Below, in pieces: positions 7,653 through 16,554 of a stretch of DNA of 64,000 nucleotides. Under the pieces are notes generated by a model. It was not told where the DNA came from. It worked only from the letters and a program-made list of their open reading frames with translations, and did no database searches. Each line of letters starts with the position of its first letter. Position 1 is the stretch's first letter. The DNA is from Chromobacterium rhizoryzae (lineage in GTDB: Bacteria; Pseudomonadota; Gammaproteobacteria; Burkholderiales; Chromobacteriaceae), in NCBI RefSeq assembly GCF_020544465.1, contig NZ_CP066126.1, forward strand, positions 3,472,001-3,536,000, read 5' to 3'. Both the position numbers and the translations under genes were made by a program.

Positions 7653-9275
7653 ATGAGCCTGCGCCGCGTCCTTGATAGCATCGTTACCCGCTTGCTGCTG
7701 CTGGCGCTGGGCATCGTGGTGGCCGGCGCGGTGGCGCGCTACTACGCGCTCAGCCAGTTTCTGCGCGAGGATTTGAGCAAGGTGGTGCAGAACCAGCAGA
7801 TGGCGCTGGCCAGCTACGTCGCCCGCGACGTGGACTTCAAGATCCAGCAGCGCCAGGCCTTGCTTCAGCGGTTGGCCGCCAGCCTGCCCCAGGAGCTGCT
7901 GCAACGCCCGGCGGAACTGCAAGCCTGGCTGCGCCTGCATTGCGACTTCCAATGCCCGTTCTCGCAAGGCCTGTACGTGGTGACGCCGGACGGGCGCGCC
8001 ATCGCCGACTATCCGTCCATGCCCGGCCGCGTGGGTCGGGACTATTCCGACCGGGACTATATCCGCGTCGCCCTGTCCAGCCCGCCCAATCTGGACCGCG
8101 TCGTCATCGGCCGCCCGCTCATCGGCCGCATCAGCAAAAAACCGGTGCTGCCGATGGCGGCGGCGCTGCCCTGGCGCGACGGCCGCCCGCAAGGTGCGCT
8201 GGCCGGCATTACCGCGCTGGCCGCGCCGGGCTTCATGGACTTGCTGCTGGCCTCCCACATCGGCGGGCCCAATAGCGGCTTTTTGCTGATCTCGCCGCAG
8301 GACAAGATCTTCGTCGCCTCCTCCCAGCCGGACATGGTGCTCAAACCCACGCCGCCGGCGGGGATCAATCCCTTGCACGACCGGGCGATGACGGGGTTTC
8401 GCGGCGTGGGCATCACCGTCAACGCCCAGGGGCGCGAGGAAGTCTCCGCCATCGCCTCGGTGCCCAGCACCGGCTGGTTCGTGGTGGCGCGGCTGCCCAG
8501 CAGCGAGGCCTTCGCCACCGTGGGACGGGCGCAAGCCTTTTTGCTGAAAAACGCGGTGATCGCCGTGCTGGTGTTCGCCCTGGCCGCGGGCGCGGGCCTG
8601 TATCTGCTGTTCCGCCCGCTGTTCCGCGCCGCCAGCCACGCGGACCGCATGACCCGCGGCGAACTGCCGCTGGAACCGCTGCCGGTCAAGCGCAACGACG
8701 AGGTGGGCTATCTGCTGGCCGCCTTCAACCGGCTGCTGAGCAAGCTGGACCAGCATCAGGCGGAACTGGCGCGCATGGCCCATCACGACACCCTGACCGG
8801 CCTGCCCAACCGCGCCTTGCTGGCCGACCGCCTGACCATGGCGCTGGCGCGCGCGCAGCGCAATGCAAGCCGGCTGGGCTTGTTGTTTCTGGATCTGGAT
8901 GGCTTCAAGCAGATCAACGACGGCTACGGCCACAAGGCCGGCGACAAAGTGTTGTGGCAGGCGGCGCAGCGCCTGGGCGGCATCGTGCGCCAGACCGACA
9001 CCCTGGCGCGCATCGGCGGCGACGAGTTCGTGCTGTTGATCGGCGATCTGGGCGAGGACGCGGAGGAAGCGGCCCGCATCGTGGCGGCCAAATGCATAGA
9101 GACGATGCAAACGCCTTTCGACATCGGCGGCGAACAACGCCAGTTGGGCATTTCCGTCGGCATCGCGCTGGGCAACGGCGACAGCAGCGCGGACAGCCTG
9201 CTGCAGGCGGCGGACCAGGCGATGTACCGGGCCAAGAAGTCCGGCCGCAGCGGCTGCGAAAGCGTCACGCTGTAA
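7653..9275 (+). CDS. Membrane-bound diguanylate cyclase with periplasmic sensor
   Basis: About 540 residues. There is a first transmembrane helix near residues 11-30, a periplasmic Cache-like sensor domain of about 250 residues, a second helix near 300-320, a HAMP linker, and a C-terminal GGDEF domain. The catalytic motif GGDEF is intact at about 455-459. An inhibitory I-site RQTD lies exactly five residues upstream, so the enzyme should make c-di-GMP with product inhibition. No ribosome site stands out. The ATG at 7653 is preferred to TTG at 7629 because the latter only adds eight unremarkable residues. It is followed directly by a half-copy of the inverted-repeat element. Confidence 0.88.
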   Translation: MSLRRVLDSIVTRLLLLALGIVVAGAVARYYALSQFLREDLSKVVQNQQMALASYVARDVDFKIQQRQALLQRLAASLPQELLQRPAELQAWLRLHCDFQCPFSQGLYVVTPDGRAIADYPSMPGRVGRDYSDRDYIRVALSSPPNLDRVVIGRPLIGRISKKPVLPMAAALPWRDGRPQGALAGITALAAPGFMDLLLASHIGGPNSGFLLISPQDKIFVASSQPDMVLKPTPPAGINPLHDRAMTGFRGVGITVNAQGREEVSAIASVPSTGWFVVARLPSSEAFATVGRAQAFLLKNAVIAVLVFALAAGAGLYLLFRPLFRAASHADRMTRGELPLEPLPVKRNDEVGYLLAAFNRLLSKLDQHQAELARMAHHDTLTGLPNRALLADRLTMALARAQRNASRLGLLFLDLDGFKQINDGYGHKAGDKVLWQAAQRLGGIVRQTDTLARIGGDEFVLLIGDLGEDAEEAARIVAAKCIETMQTPFDIGGEQRQLGISVGIALGNGDSSADSLLQAADQAMYRAKKSGRSGCESVTL

Positions 9276-9298
9276 AACCCGTTTACGATCCCGCAAGC
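9275..9298 (+). repeat. Half-copy (one end) of the 140-bp element
   Basis: AAACCCGTTTACGATCCCGC starts at the last base of the diguanylate cyclase stop codon. It matches one terminal repeat of the element (AGAACCTGTTTACGATCTCGC) with a few changes, but the rest of the element is missing. Confidence 0.6.
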
Positions 9299-9337
9299 CG
9301 TCCGGCGGCCCTGCCAGGCCGCCGTGACTGCCGCTGT

Positions 9338-9667
9338 CTATACGATTTCGGGGATGGGCTCGATATAAGCCACCCGCTCGTTATTGTGCAGCACTTCCAC
9401 CGCCGTGTACTTGGGCGCGCCCGGCGGCAGCACCCTGTCGTAGTGGGCGTGCGCCACCGCCAACACCTGCGGCCACATGCCGGGCTTTTGCACCAGGTGC
9501 AAGTCCAGCATCAGGATGGCCGGGTTGATGCCTTGCGGCTCGCGCATGCACAGCAGCGCCTCCACGCCGGGGTTGGCCACCACCACGTCGCCTGCCACAT
9601 GCAAGCTCTTGGGGTGACCCGGCATCACGTTCAGCCAGGCATGCCAGTTTCTCGATTGCAAAGCCAT
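9338..9667 (-). CDS. Conserved hypothetical protein, 109 residues
   Basis: A small soluble protein with no signal peptide or membrane segment and no motif I recognise. It begins MALQSRNWHAWLNVMPG and is rich in Val, Ala and Pro, with a mixed alpha/beta pattern. ATG 9667 is chosen because GGAG is seven bases upstream. The ATG at 9673 would leave only one base. It stands alone, convergent with the diguanylate cyclase gene, and its upstream side is occupied by copy 2 of the inverted-repeat element. Codon use looks like that of the surrounding genes, so it is probably a real, resident gene. Confidence 0.65.
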   Translation of the reverse strand: MALQSRNWHAWLNVMPGHPKSLHVAGDVVVANPGVEALLCMREPQGINPAILMLDLHLVQKPGMWPQVLAVAHAHYDRVLPPGAPKYTAVEVLHNNERVAYIEPIPEIV

Positions 9668-9715
9668 ATCCATTCTCCTGCCAACGGCGGGACGACCATT
9701 GCATGCGCACCGCTC

Positions 9716-9857
9716 AGAACCTGTTTACGATCTGCTGCGCGTCGGCGATACAGCGTTGAAAACCACTTCGAAATGCTCATGTACCACCTGTACATTCCGC
9801 TTTCTCAGCGGTTTTCGCCTTGTCTCGCCTTAGCTCGCGAAATCGTAAACACGTTCT
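9716..9857 (-). repeat. Copy 2 of the 140-bp inverted-repeat element
   Basis: AGAACCTGTTTACGATCTGC at the left pairs with GCGAAATCGTAAACACGTTCT at the right. It is inverted relative to copy 1, with CCTTGTCTCGCCTTAGCTCGCG on the right side. Both ends belong to the TTTACGATC class. It lies between the hypothetical gene at 9338 and the 3' end of phnN. Confidence 0.85.
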
Positions 9858-9965
9858 CCGGCGTCCCGCCAGCCGGAGACGGCGCGCGGCTCGCCGCCAC
9901 GCGGCCGGCGAACTGCCCCGGTTATAGCAAGCGGCGGCGGCTTCGCCGGCGCGGTTTTCCAGGTA

Positions 9966-10535
9966 TTAAGGACAGTCCGCCTCCCTGCCCCGCGTCAGCA
10001 GCCGCAGCAGCCGCTCGCCGGCCTCGGCCAGTTCGCCGTCGTTTTGCAGCACCGCCGCGTCCGGCGGCGGCGTCAGCGCGGCGGCCTCCTCCAGCCGCAG
10101 GGCGACGCGCTCGGCCGATTCCCGGCCGCGGCCGGCCAGCCGCGCCGCCAGCGCCGCCGGGCTGGCGACGACCCACACCGGCCGCAGGCCGGGAAAACGC
10201 CGCGCCGCCAGCGGCAGCGCCGAGCGCGAGCCGTTGACCACCACGTCCAGCCCCTGTTCCAACCACAGCGCCACTTCCATGCCCAGGCCATAGGCCAGAC
10301 CATGCCGCCGCCAGCTCAGGGCGAAGCAGCCGCTGCGCTCGCGTTGTTCAAACTCTTCCCGGCTCAAGGCCACGTGGTTCTCGCCGCCGGCGTCGGCCGG
10401 CCGGGTGATGTAGCGGTGGGCGAACACCAGCCGGCCGGAGGCCGGCAGCCGCGCCCGCGCATAAGCCAGCAGGCTGTCCTTGCCGGCGCCGGACGGGCCG
10501 ATCACATACCACAGCGCGCCGGGCTCAGGCTTCAT
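9966..10535 (-). CDS. phnN: Ribose 1,5-bisphosphate phosphokinase PhnN
   Basis: A 189-residue P-loop kinase of the guanylate kinase-like type with GPSGAGKDS at about residues 13-21. It phosphorylates ribose 1,5-bisphosphate to PRPP, the last step of the C-P lyase pathway. The ATG at 10535 fits the usual length of 185-190. The longer frame to 10607 would add 24 residues inside the upstream gene. It overlaps the end of the DUF1045 gene by 11 bp, giving a phnF-DUF1045-phnN operon that is divergent from phnGHIJKLM. Confidence 0.9.
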   Translation of the reverse strand: MKPEPGALWYVIGPSGAGKDSLLAYARARLPASGRLVFAHRYITRPADAGGENHVALSREEFEQRERSGCFALSWRRHGLAYGLGMEVALWLEQGLDVVVNGSRSALPLAARRFPGLRPVWVVASPAALAARLAGRGRESAERVALRLEEAAALTPPPDAAVLQNDGELAEAGERLLRLLTRGREADCP

Positions 10536-11217
10536 AGCGCGCCACCTGTCCGTCAAAGCCGCAATGCGCGAGGTAGCGGAAAGCCTCGCCCGCCGCCGGC
10601 TCGACAAACACCGCCACGCCGTCCACCCGCGCGCGGGAGAAAGCGGCGAAATGCCCGCGCGCCGCCTGTTCCAGCGCCCGCCCCGTCGCGCTGTCCAGCC
10701 TCAGCCGGCCGCTCAGCGTCAGGTGAAAGCGGTAGTGTTCGAACACATAGGGATACCCCCAGCGCAAGCTTAGCCGCTCCTGGCGCGGGTCCAGCCCGGC
10801 GCGCGTTTTCCGCGGCGATTCGCGATCGGCCAAGGGCTCCAGCTCCACCACGCAGGCGGCGGCCAGTTCCGCCAGCTCCGGCGGCGGCGCCGGCGGCCGC
10901 AACGCCAGAAAATCCGCCAGCCAGGCCACCTCCAGCGCCAGCTCGAAGGGCTGGAAGCGTTGCGCCAATGCCGCGGTCCGCGCCAGCAGCGCCGCCTCGT
11001 CCGCGCCGGCGCGCAAGGCGAACGGCGCTTTCAGCGTGGCGTGCCATCCGTAACGGGCCGGCGCCGCGGTCAGCTCCGCCCAGACTTCGGCGTCCAGGCC
11101 CGGCGCGTGCGGCGGCAACACTTGCAGGCCGCTGTGCGCGTCCTGGCCCAGCCAGCCGCTGCCGGCGCGCCAGAAGGCGCTGTCCGGCCGCGGCGCGTAA
11201 TACAGCGCGTAACGCAT
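10525..11217 (-). CDS. DUF1045 2H-phosphoesterase-like protein of phosphonate operons
   Basis: A 230-residue protein beginning MRYALYYAPRPDS. It has two H-x-T-[LF] motifs, HATLKAPF near residue 59 and HLTLSG near 165, which is the signature of the 2H phosphoesterase superfamily (RNA ligase/cyclic phosphodiesterase fold). DUF1045 is a known but uncharacterised companion of C-P lyase genes. phnP, the cyclic phosphodiesterase that opens 5-phosphoribosyl 1,2-cyclic phosphate, is absent from this locus. A 2H enzyme next to phnN could do that step. That function is an inference. The start overlaps the phnF stop by one base. Confidence 0.85.
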   Translation of the reverse strand: MRYALYYAPRPDSAFWRAGSGWLGQDAHSGLQVLPPHAPGLDAEVWAELTAAPARYGWHATLKAPFALRAGADEAALLARTAALAQRFQPFELALEVAWLADFLALRPPAPPPELAELAAACVVELEPLADRESPRKTRAGLDPRQERLSLRWGYPYVFEHYRFHLTLSGRLRLDSATGRALEQAARGHFAAFSRARVDGVAVFVEPAAGEAFRYLAHCGFDGQVARYEA

Positions 11218-11939
11218 CAGGCCTCCTCCATCACCAGTTGCACCAGATCGCCGTTGAAGCAGGTGATCCCGTATTGCACCGGCCGCCCCTGCGGGTCCAC
11301 GTTCAAGGACTTCACATGCAGCACCGGCCGGTTCTTGGGCAGCCCCAGATAGTCCACCGTCTCGCTGTCCGGCAGCCGCGCGCTGACGCGGGTGAAGCGC
11401 CGGGTGTAATCGTCTACGCCGAAATGCGCCAGCGCGCGCGTCACCGAGCGCTCGCGCCGGTAAATCTCCGGCAGGCCGGGAAAGCGCGCCGCCGGAAAGA
11501 ACAAGATCGCCCAGTCCACCACCCGCAACGCCACCCGGCTCAGGGTCTTGATCCGCAGCAGCGGCTCGCCCACCGCCACTTGCAGCAAATCGGCCAGTTC
11601 GGCGTTGGCCGGCACCGTGTCGCTGGCCAGGACGTCGATGTCCGAGTTCAGGTTCTGACTGGCCATGTTCTGGGAAAAACGGGTGCGCTTGCTGATCGCG
11701 TAGTCGATCGCATTGTCCTGGACGAAGGTGCCGCGCCCCTGCTCCACCCGCAACAGGCCGCGCTCCACCAGCGTGGCCACCGCGCGCCGTATGGTGTGGC
11801 GGTTGACACGAAAGCGCTGGGCCAGTTGCAGCTCGGTGGCCAATTGCTCGCCGGCGCGGATCGCACCGCTGGCGATCTCCTCCGCCAGGCTGTTTTCTAT
11901 CTGCCGCCAGACGGCGACCCCGGAACCGCGTTCAATCAT
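11217..11939 (-). CDS. phnF: GntR/HutC-family phosphonate regulator PhnF
   Basis: A 240-residue regulator. The N-terminal GntR winged helix (about residues 10-75) contains RVNRHTIRRAVATLVERGLL. It is followed by a UTRA ligand-binding domain to the C-terminus. The ATG at 11939 begins M-I-E-R-G. The longer frame to 11987 only adds a Gly/Arg leader with no ribosome site. It leads the phnF-DUF1045-phnN unit and is divergent from phnG. The 168-bp gap holds a GT-N-TA-N-AC site at 12055, so it should repress both directions until a phosphonate, or phosphate limitation, relieves it. Confidence 0.9.
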   Translation of the reverse strand: MIERGSGVAVWRQIENSLAEEIASGAIRAGEQLATELQLAQRFRVNRHTIRRAVATLVERGLLRVEQGRGTFVQDNAIDYAISKRTRFSQNMASQNLNSDIDVLASDTVPANAELADLLQVAVGEPLLRIKTLSRVALRVVDWAILFFPAARFPGLPEIYRRERSVTRALAHFGVDDYTRRFTRVSARLPDSETVDYLGLPKNRPVLHVKSLNVDPQGRPVQYGITCFNGDLVQLVMEEA

Positions 11940-12054
11940 CGTTCTCGCCCTCTCGTTCCCATGGCGGCCAAGGTCTAGCCCCGCCACCCAATCGTCACAA
12001 AACCTTCATCGCCGCATGCTGTTTGCGCCTTATCGCCGGCCATTATCATGGATA

Positions 12055-12064
12055 CGTCTATACG
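12055..12064. promoter_or_regulatory. Candidate PhnF (HutC-type GntR) operator
   Basis: CGTCTATACG fits the HutC-subfamily half-palindrome GT-N-TA-N-AC. It lies 44 bp upstream of phnG in the phnF-phnG intergenic region and is flanked by further AT-rich sequence (ATACG…ACGTTTATA). Confidence 0.55.
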
Positions 12065-12107
12065 TTTATATGAATTTTTGTTGAAACCGCACAGGGGAAT
12101 ACCCGAT

Positions 12108-12548
12108 ATGGAAACCTCGACCCGACAAGACTGGCTCAGCGTGCTGGCCCACACCCCGCCGCCGCGGCTGCGCCGGCTGCTGGGCCCGCAATTGCCGCCG
12201 GCGCCGCAAGTGGAATGGCTGCGCCGCGCCGAAACCGGCCTTGTCATGCTGCAGGGCCGCGCCGGCGGCGGCGGCGCCCGCTTCAATCTGGGCGAAGCCA
12301 GCGTCAGCCGCGCCAGTTGCCGGATCAACGGCCGCCTGGGCCACGGCTGGGCGCTGGGCAGCAACGGCGAACACGCCGAATTGATCGCCCAGGCCGACGC
12401 GCTGCTGCAAGACCCGGCGCGGCGGGACGGTTTGCTCGCGCAATGGATAACGCCCTTGCGCGCCGAACGCGCCGCGCGCCGCGAACAGGCGGCGCGCGAA
12501 GCCGCCGCCAGCAAGGTGGAGTTCTTCACCCTGGTCCGGGGGGAATGA
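12108..12548 (+). CDS. phnG: C-P lyase core subunit PhnG
   Basis: A 146-residue subunit of the PhnGHIJ complex. It begins METSTRQDWLSVLA, as PhnG proteins do, and contains the conserved ARFNLGEA and VSRASCRING stretch near residues 65-85. With PhnI and PhnH it forms the ribosyl-phosphonate synthase part of the lyase. The frame runs back to 12048, but AGGGGA lies ten bases before ATG 12108 and the extra residues would cover the operator. One base separates its stop codon from phnH. Confidence 0.9.
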   Translation: METSTRQDWLSVLAHTPPPRLRRLLGPQLPPAPQVEWLRRAETGLVMLQGRAGGGGARFNLGEASVSRASCRINGRLGHGWALGSNGEHAELIAQADALLQDPARRDGLLAQWITPLRAERAARREQAAREAAASKVEFFTLVRGE

Positions 12549-12549
12549 G

Positions 12550-13131
12550 ATGAATGAAATGCGCGCCGCCTTCTCCGACCCGGTTCACGACAGTCAGCGC
12601 TGCTTCCGCGCCGCGCTGGCCGCGCTGGCCGAACCCCTACTGCCGCAAACGCTGCCTGCGCTGCCGGCCGAGCTGCCCGGCCTGATGCCGGCCACCGCCG
12701 CCCTGCTCTATGCCCTGCTGGACCAGGACGTCAGCGTCTGGCTGCCGCCGCTGCCGGCGGACACCCTGGCCAGCCTGCGCTTCCACACCGGCCTGCGCCT
12801 GGCCGCCGCGCCGGAACAGGCCGACTTCGTGGTGCTGCCGCTGGGCGCGCCGCCGCCGCCGCTGGCCGCGCTCAAGGCCGGCGAGCCCGAATACCCGGAC
12901 CGCTCCGCCACCGTGCTGCTGGAAACCGCCGGCTTCAACGCCGAACAGGTGGAAGCCGACGGCCCGGGCTTCGCCGCGCCGCGCCGTTTCGGCGTGAACG
13001 GCGCGCCGGACGGTTTCTGGCGGCAATGGCGGGACAATCACGCCCGTTTTCCGCGGGGCGTGGACATTTTTCTGATCTGCGGCGAGCGCGTGGCCGGCCT
13101 GCCGCGCAGCACCCGCGTCAAGGAGGGTTGA
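12550..13131 (+). CDS. phnH: C-P lyase core subunit PhnH
   Basis: A 193-residue subunit. It begins with the typical F-x-D-P-V-x-D-S-Q-x-x-F-R motif (FSDPVHDSQRCFR), and has PDRSATVLLE in the middle and GVDIFLICGERVAGLPR[ST]TR at the end. The protein forms a PLP-transferase-like fold without the cofactor and belongs to the PhnGHIJ core. It starts one base after phnG and ends one base before phnI, so the three are translationally coupled. Confidence 0.92.
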   Translation: MNEMRAAFSDPVHDSQRCFRAALAALAEPLLPQTLPALPAELPGLMPATAALLYALLDQDVSVWLPPLPADTLASLRFHTGLRLAAAPEQADFVVLPLGAPPPPLAALKAGEPEYPDRSATVLLETAGFNAEQVEADGPGFAAPRRFGVNGAPDGFWRQWRDNHARFPRGVDIFLICGERVAGLPRSTRVKEG

Positions 13132-13132
13132 G

Positions 13133-14218
13133 ATGTACGTAGCCGTCAAAGGCGGAGAAACCGCCATCGCCCGCTCCTGGGACCTGCTGGCCGCCAAGCG
13201 CCGCGGCGACGCGGCGACGCCGGAACTGAGCCTCGCCCAGATCCGCGGCCAATTGCGGCTGGCGCTGGCCAGGACGATGCAGGAAGGTTCGCTGTACGAC
13301 GAGGAGTTGGCGGCGCTGGCGCTGAAACAGGCGGCCGGCGACTGCGTGGAGGCGGCCTTCCTGCTGCGCGCCTTCCGCACCACCCTGCCGCGCTTCGCCG
13401 CCAGCCGGCCACTGGACACCGCAGCGATGCGGGTGCGCCGCCGCGTGTCCGGCACCTTCAAGGACGTGCCCGGCGGCCAAGTGCTGGGCCCCACCGCCGA
13501 CTACACCCAGCGGCTGCTGGACTTCGGCCTGGCCCAGGCCGGCGAGCCGCCGCGGCCGACGCTGGCGGACGCGCCGCTGCCGGAACGGCTGCCCTGCGTG
13601 CTGGACACCCTGGCCCAGGAAGGGCTGATCGAGCCGGAAACGCCGCCGCCGGGCGATCCGGAACCGGCCGACCTGACCCGCGAGCCGCTGCTGTTCCCGG
13701 CCGGCCGCGCCGCCCGGCTGCAAAACCTGGCGCGCGGCGACGAGGGCTGGCTGCTGGGCCTGGCCTACTCCACCCAGCGCGGCTACGCCGAAAGCCACCC
13801 CTTCGCCGGCGAAATCCGCATGGGCGAAGTCAGCGTCGTGGTCTGCCCGGAAGAACTGGGCTTCGACGTCGACATCGGCGAAATCACCCTGACCGAATGC
13901 CAGATGATCAACCAGTTCGCCGGCAGCCGCAGCGCGCCGCCGCAGTTCACCCGCGGCTACGGCCTGAGCTTCGGCGAGGCCGAACGCAAGGCGATGGCGA
14001 TGGCCCTGGTGGACCGCAGCCTGCGCGCCGCCGAACTCGGCGAAACGGCGCACGCGCCGGCGCAGCAGCCGGAATTCGCGCTGTGCCACAGCGACAACGT
14101 CGAAGCCTCCGGCTTCGTCCAGCATCTCAAGCTGCCGCACTACGTCGACTTCCAGGCCGAGCTGTCGCTGATACGCCAGCTGCGCCGCGAACACGCCGCC
14201 AAGGAGACACAAGCATGA
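13133..14218 (+). CDS. phnI: C-P lyase core subunit PhnI
   Basis: A 361-residue subunit that begins MYVAVKGGETAI. In the core complex it acts as a nucleosidase and, with PhnG, PhnH and PhnL, attaches phosphonate to the C1' of ATP with release of adenine. Recognisable blocks are FAGEIRMGEV and ITLTECQMINQF near residues 225-265, then TRGYGLSFGEAERKAMAMALVDR. AAGGAGG lies before the ATG. The stop codon overlaps the phnJ start (ATGA). Confidence 0.95.
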   Translation: MYVAVKGGETAIARSWDLLAAKRRGDAATPELSLAQIRGQLRLALARTMQEGSLYDEELAALALKQAAGDCVEAAFLLRAFRTTLPRFAASRPLDTAAMRVRRRVSGTFKDVPGGQVLGPTADYTQRLLDFGLAQAGEPPRPTLADAPLPERLPCVLDTLAQEGLIEPETPPPGDPEPADLTREPLLFPAGRAARLQNLARGDEGWLLGLAYSTQRGYAESHPFAGEIRMGEVSVVVCPEELGFDVDIGEITLTECQMINQFAGSRSAPPQFTRGYGLSFGEAERKAMAMALVDRSLRAAELGETAHAPAQQPEFALCHSDNVEASGFVQHLKLPHYVDFQAELSLIRQLRREHAAKETQA

Positions 14219-15072
14219 GCACCGTCGCGCCATGGGCGTACAACTTCGGCTTCCTCGACGAAAACACCAAGCGCATGCTGCGCCGCGCCCTGCTCAAGGC
14301 CGTGGCCGTGCCCGGCTATCAAGTGCCCTTCGGCGGCCGCGAAATGCCGCTGCCCTACGGCTGGGGCACCGGCGGCATCCAGGTGACGGCCAGCGTGATC
14401 GGCCGCGACGACGTGCTCAAGGTCATAGACCAGGGCGCGGACGACACCACCAACGCGGTCAATATCCGCCGCTTCTTCGCCCGCGTCGCCGGCGTGGCCA
14501 CCACCACCCGCAGCGCCGAAGCCAGCCTGATCCAGACCCGGCACCGCGTCCCGGAAACCCCGCTGCGCGCCGGCCAGGTGCTGGTGTTTCAGGTGCCGGA
14601 GCCGGAGCCTCTGCGCACGCTGGAGGCCAGCGAACAGGAAACCCGCAAGCTGCACGCCCACCAGGATTACGGCCTGATGCACGTCAAGCTGTACGAGGAC
14701 ATCGCCCGCTACGGCCACATCGCCGCCAGCTACGACTACCCGGTGCTGGTCAACGGCCGCTACCTGGCTTCGCCCTCGCCCATTCCCAAGTTCGACAATC
14801 CCAAGCTGGACATGAACCCGGCGCTGCTGCTGTTCGGCGCCGGCCGCGAAAAACGGCTGTACGCGATCCCGCCGCACACCCGGGTGGAAAGCCTGGCCTT
14901 CGACGACCATCCGTTCCAGGTGCAGCGCTGGGAACAGGCCTGCGCGCTGTGCGGCGCCGGCGACAGCTATCTGGACGAAATCATCACCGACGACGCCGGC
15001 GCGCGCCAATACGTCTGCTCCGACAGCGACCACTGCCGGCAGCGCCGCGACACACAGGAAAGCCCGCAATGA
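14215..15072 (+). CDS. phnJ: Carbon-phosphorus lyase PhnJ (radical SAM)
   Basis: A 285-residue radical S-adenosylmethionine enzyme that cleaves the C-P bond of ribosyl-phosphonate. The C-terminal cysteines have the spacing C-x2-C-x21-C-x5-C (about residues 243, 246, 268 and 274). This matches the three cluster ligands and the active-site cysteine described for the E. coli enzyme, so it should be functional. The MSTVAPWAYNFGFLDE start is typical. The ATG overlaps the phnI stop and its own stop overlaps phnK, within the phnGHIJKLM operon. Confidence 0.96.
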   Translation: MSTVAPWAYNFGFLDENTKRMLRRALLKAVAVPGYQVPFGGREMPLPYGWGTGGIQVTASVIGRDDVLKVIDQGADDTTNAVNIRRFFARVAGVATTTRSAEASLIQTRHRVPETPLRAGQVLVFQVPEPEPLRTLEASEQETRKLHAHQDYGLMHVKLYEDIARYGHIAASYDYPVLVNGRYLASPSPIPKFDNPKLDMNPALLLFGAGREKRLYAIPPHTRVESLAFDDHPFQVQRWEQACALCGAGDSYLDEIITDDAGARQYVCSDSDHCRQRRDTQESPQ

Positions 15073-15842
15073 ACCCGCCCCTACTCAGCGTCCGCGGCCT
15101 CGGCAAGGACTACGGCAACGGCAACGGCTGCTTCGGCGTCGATTTCGACCTCTACGCCGGCGAAGTGCTGTGCGTGGTCGGCGAATCCGGCTCCGGCAAA
15201 TCCACGCTGCTGGCCGCGCTGGCCGGCAAGCTGGCCGCCGACGCCGGCAGCGCGCGCTTTCGCGAACGCGACGGCCGCGAGCACGAACTCACCGCCATCG
15301 CCGAATCCGAGCGCCGCCGGCTGGCGCGCAGCGAATGGGGCTTCGTGTCCCAGCACGCCCGCGACGGCCTGCGCATGAACGTCTCCGCCGGCGCCAATAT
15401 CGGCGAGCGGCTGATGGCGCTGGGCCAGCGCCATTACGGCCGGCTGCGCCAGACCGCCGGCGACTGGCTGGAACGGGTGGAAATCGGCCGCTCGCGGCTG
15501 GACGATCCGCCCAGCGCCTTCTCCGGCGGCATGCAGCAGCGGCTGCAGATCGCCCGCAGCCTGGCCACCCATCCGCGGCTGGTCTTCATGGACGAACCCA
15601 CCGGCGGCCTGGACGTCTCGGTGCAGGCCCGCTTCCTGGACCTGACCCGAAGACTGGTGCGCGACAGCGGCATCGCCGTCATCATGGTCACCCACGACCT
15701 GGCCGTGGCCCGTCTGCTGGCGCAACGCACGCTGGTGATGCAAGGCGGCCGCGTGGTGGAAGCCGGCCTCACCGATCAAATCCTGGACGATCCGCAGCAT
15801 CCGTACTCCCAGCTGCTGGTATCCTCCATCCTGCAGGCCTGA
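15069..15842 (+). CDS. phnK: C-P lyase ABC-type ATPase PhnK
   Basis: A 257-residue ABC-family ATPase that docks on the PhnGHIJ core and is not part of a membrane importer. The Walker A GESGSGKST lies at about 38-46, the signature FSGGMQQR near 155 and Walker B LVFMDEP near 175, followed by THDLAVARL. It resembles oligopeptide-type ATPases, but its place between phnJ and phnL fixes the call. Four bases separate its stop from phnL. Confidence 0.94.
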   Translation: MNPPLLSVRGLGKDYGNGNGCFGVDFDLYAGEVLCVVGESGSGKSTLLAALAGKLAADAGSARFRERDGREHELTAIAESERRRLARSEWGFVSQHARDGLRMNVSAGANIGERLMALGQRHYGRLRQTAGDWLERVEIGRSRLDDPPSAFSGGMQQRLQIARSLATHPRLVFMDEPTGGLDVSVQARFLDLTRRLVRDSGIAVIMVTHDLAVARLLAQRTLVMQGGRVVEAGLTDQILDDPQHPYSQLLVSSILQA

Positions 15843-15846
15843 AGCC

Positions 15847-16554
15847 ATGAAGCTATTGATAGACGCAAGGCAAGTGAGCAAGACTTTCACCCTGCACCAA
15901 CAAGGCGGCCTGACGCTGCCGGTGCTCGACGAGGTCTCCCTGCAGGCCGCCGCCGGCGAATGCGTGGCGCTGGCCGGCCCTTCCGGCGCCGGCAAGAGCA
16001 CGCTGCTCAAGGCGCTGTACGCCAATTACCTGGTGGAGCGCGGCAGCATACGCATCCGCCACCGCGACGCCTGGCTGGACATGGCCGCCGCCTTGCCGCA
16101 CGAGATCGCAGACGCCCGCCGCCACACCCTGGGCTACGTCAGCCAGTTCCTGCGCGCCATCCCGCGGGTGCCGGCGCTGGACATCGTCGCCGAGCCGCTG
16201 CGCGAATGGGGCGTGGACGCCGACGCGGCGCGGCGCGAGGCCGGCGCTTTGCTCGCGCGGCTGAACATACCGGAACGGCTGTGGCGGCTGCCGCCGGCCA
16301 CTTTTTCCGGCGGCGAACAGCAGCGGGTCAATATCGCGCGCGGCATGATAGCGCCGCGGCCCATCCTGCTGCTGGACGAGCCCACCGCCTCGCTGGACGC
16401 CGCCAACCGCGCGGTGGTGATTGAACTGATGCGCGAAGCGCTGGCGCGCGGCGCGGCGCTGGTGGGCATCTTCCACGACGAACCCACCCGCGACGCCGTC
16501 GCCGACCGCGTGTTTGAAGTCCCGCTGGCAAACAAATCGGAACACCTAGCATGA
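15847..16554 (+). CDS. phnL: C-P lyase ABC-type ATPase PhnL
   Basis: A 235-residue ABC ATPase. The Walker A GPSGAGKST lies at about 44-52, FSGGEQQRVNIARG near 155 and Walker B ILLLDEPTASLD near 175. PhnL is required for the formation of phosphonate-ribosyl triphosphate and binds over PhnK on the core complex. The stop overlaps the phnM start by ATGA. The sequence RIRHRD-AWLDMAAALPHEI near residue 65 is typical of PhnL. Confidence 0.94.
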   Translation: MKLLIDARQVSKTFTLHQQGGLTLPVLDEVSLQAAAGECVALAGPSGAGKSTLLKALYANYLVERGSIRIRHRDAWLDMAAALPHEIADARRHTLGYVSQFLRAIPRVPALDIVAEPLREWGVDADAARREAGALLARLNIPERLWRLPPATFSGGEQQRVNIARGMIAPRPILLLDEPTASLDAANRAVVIELMREALARGAALVGIFHDEPTRDAVADRVFEVPLANKSEHLA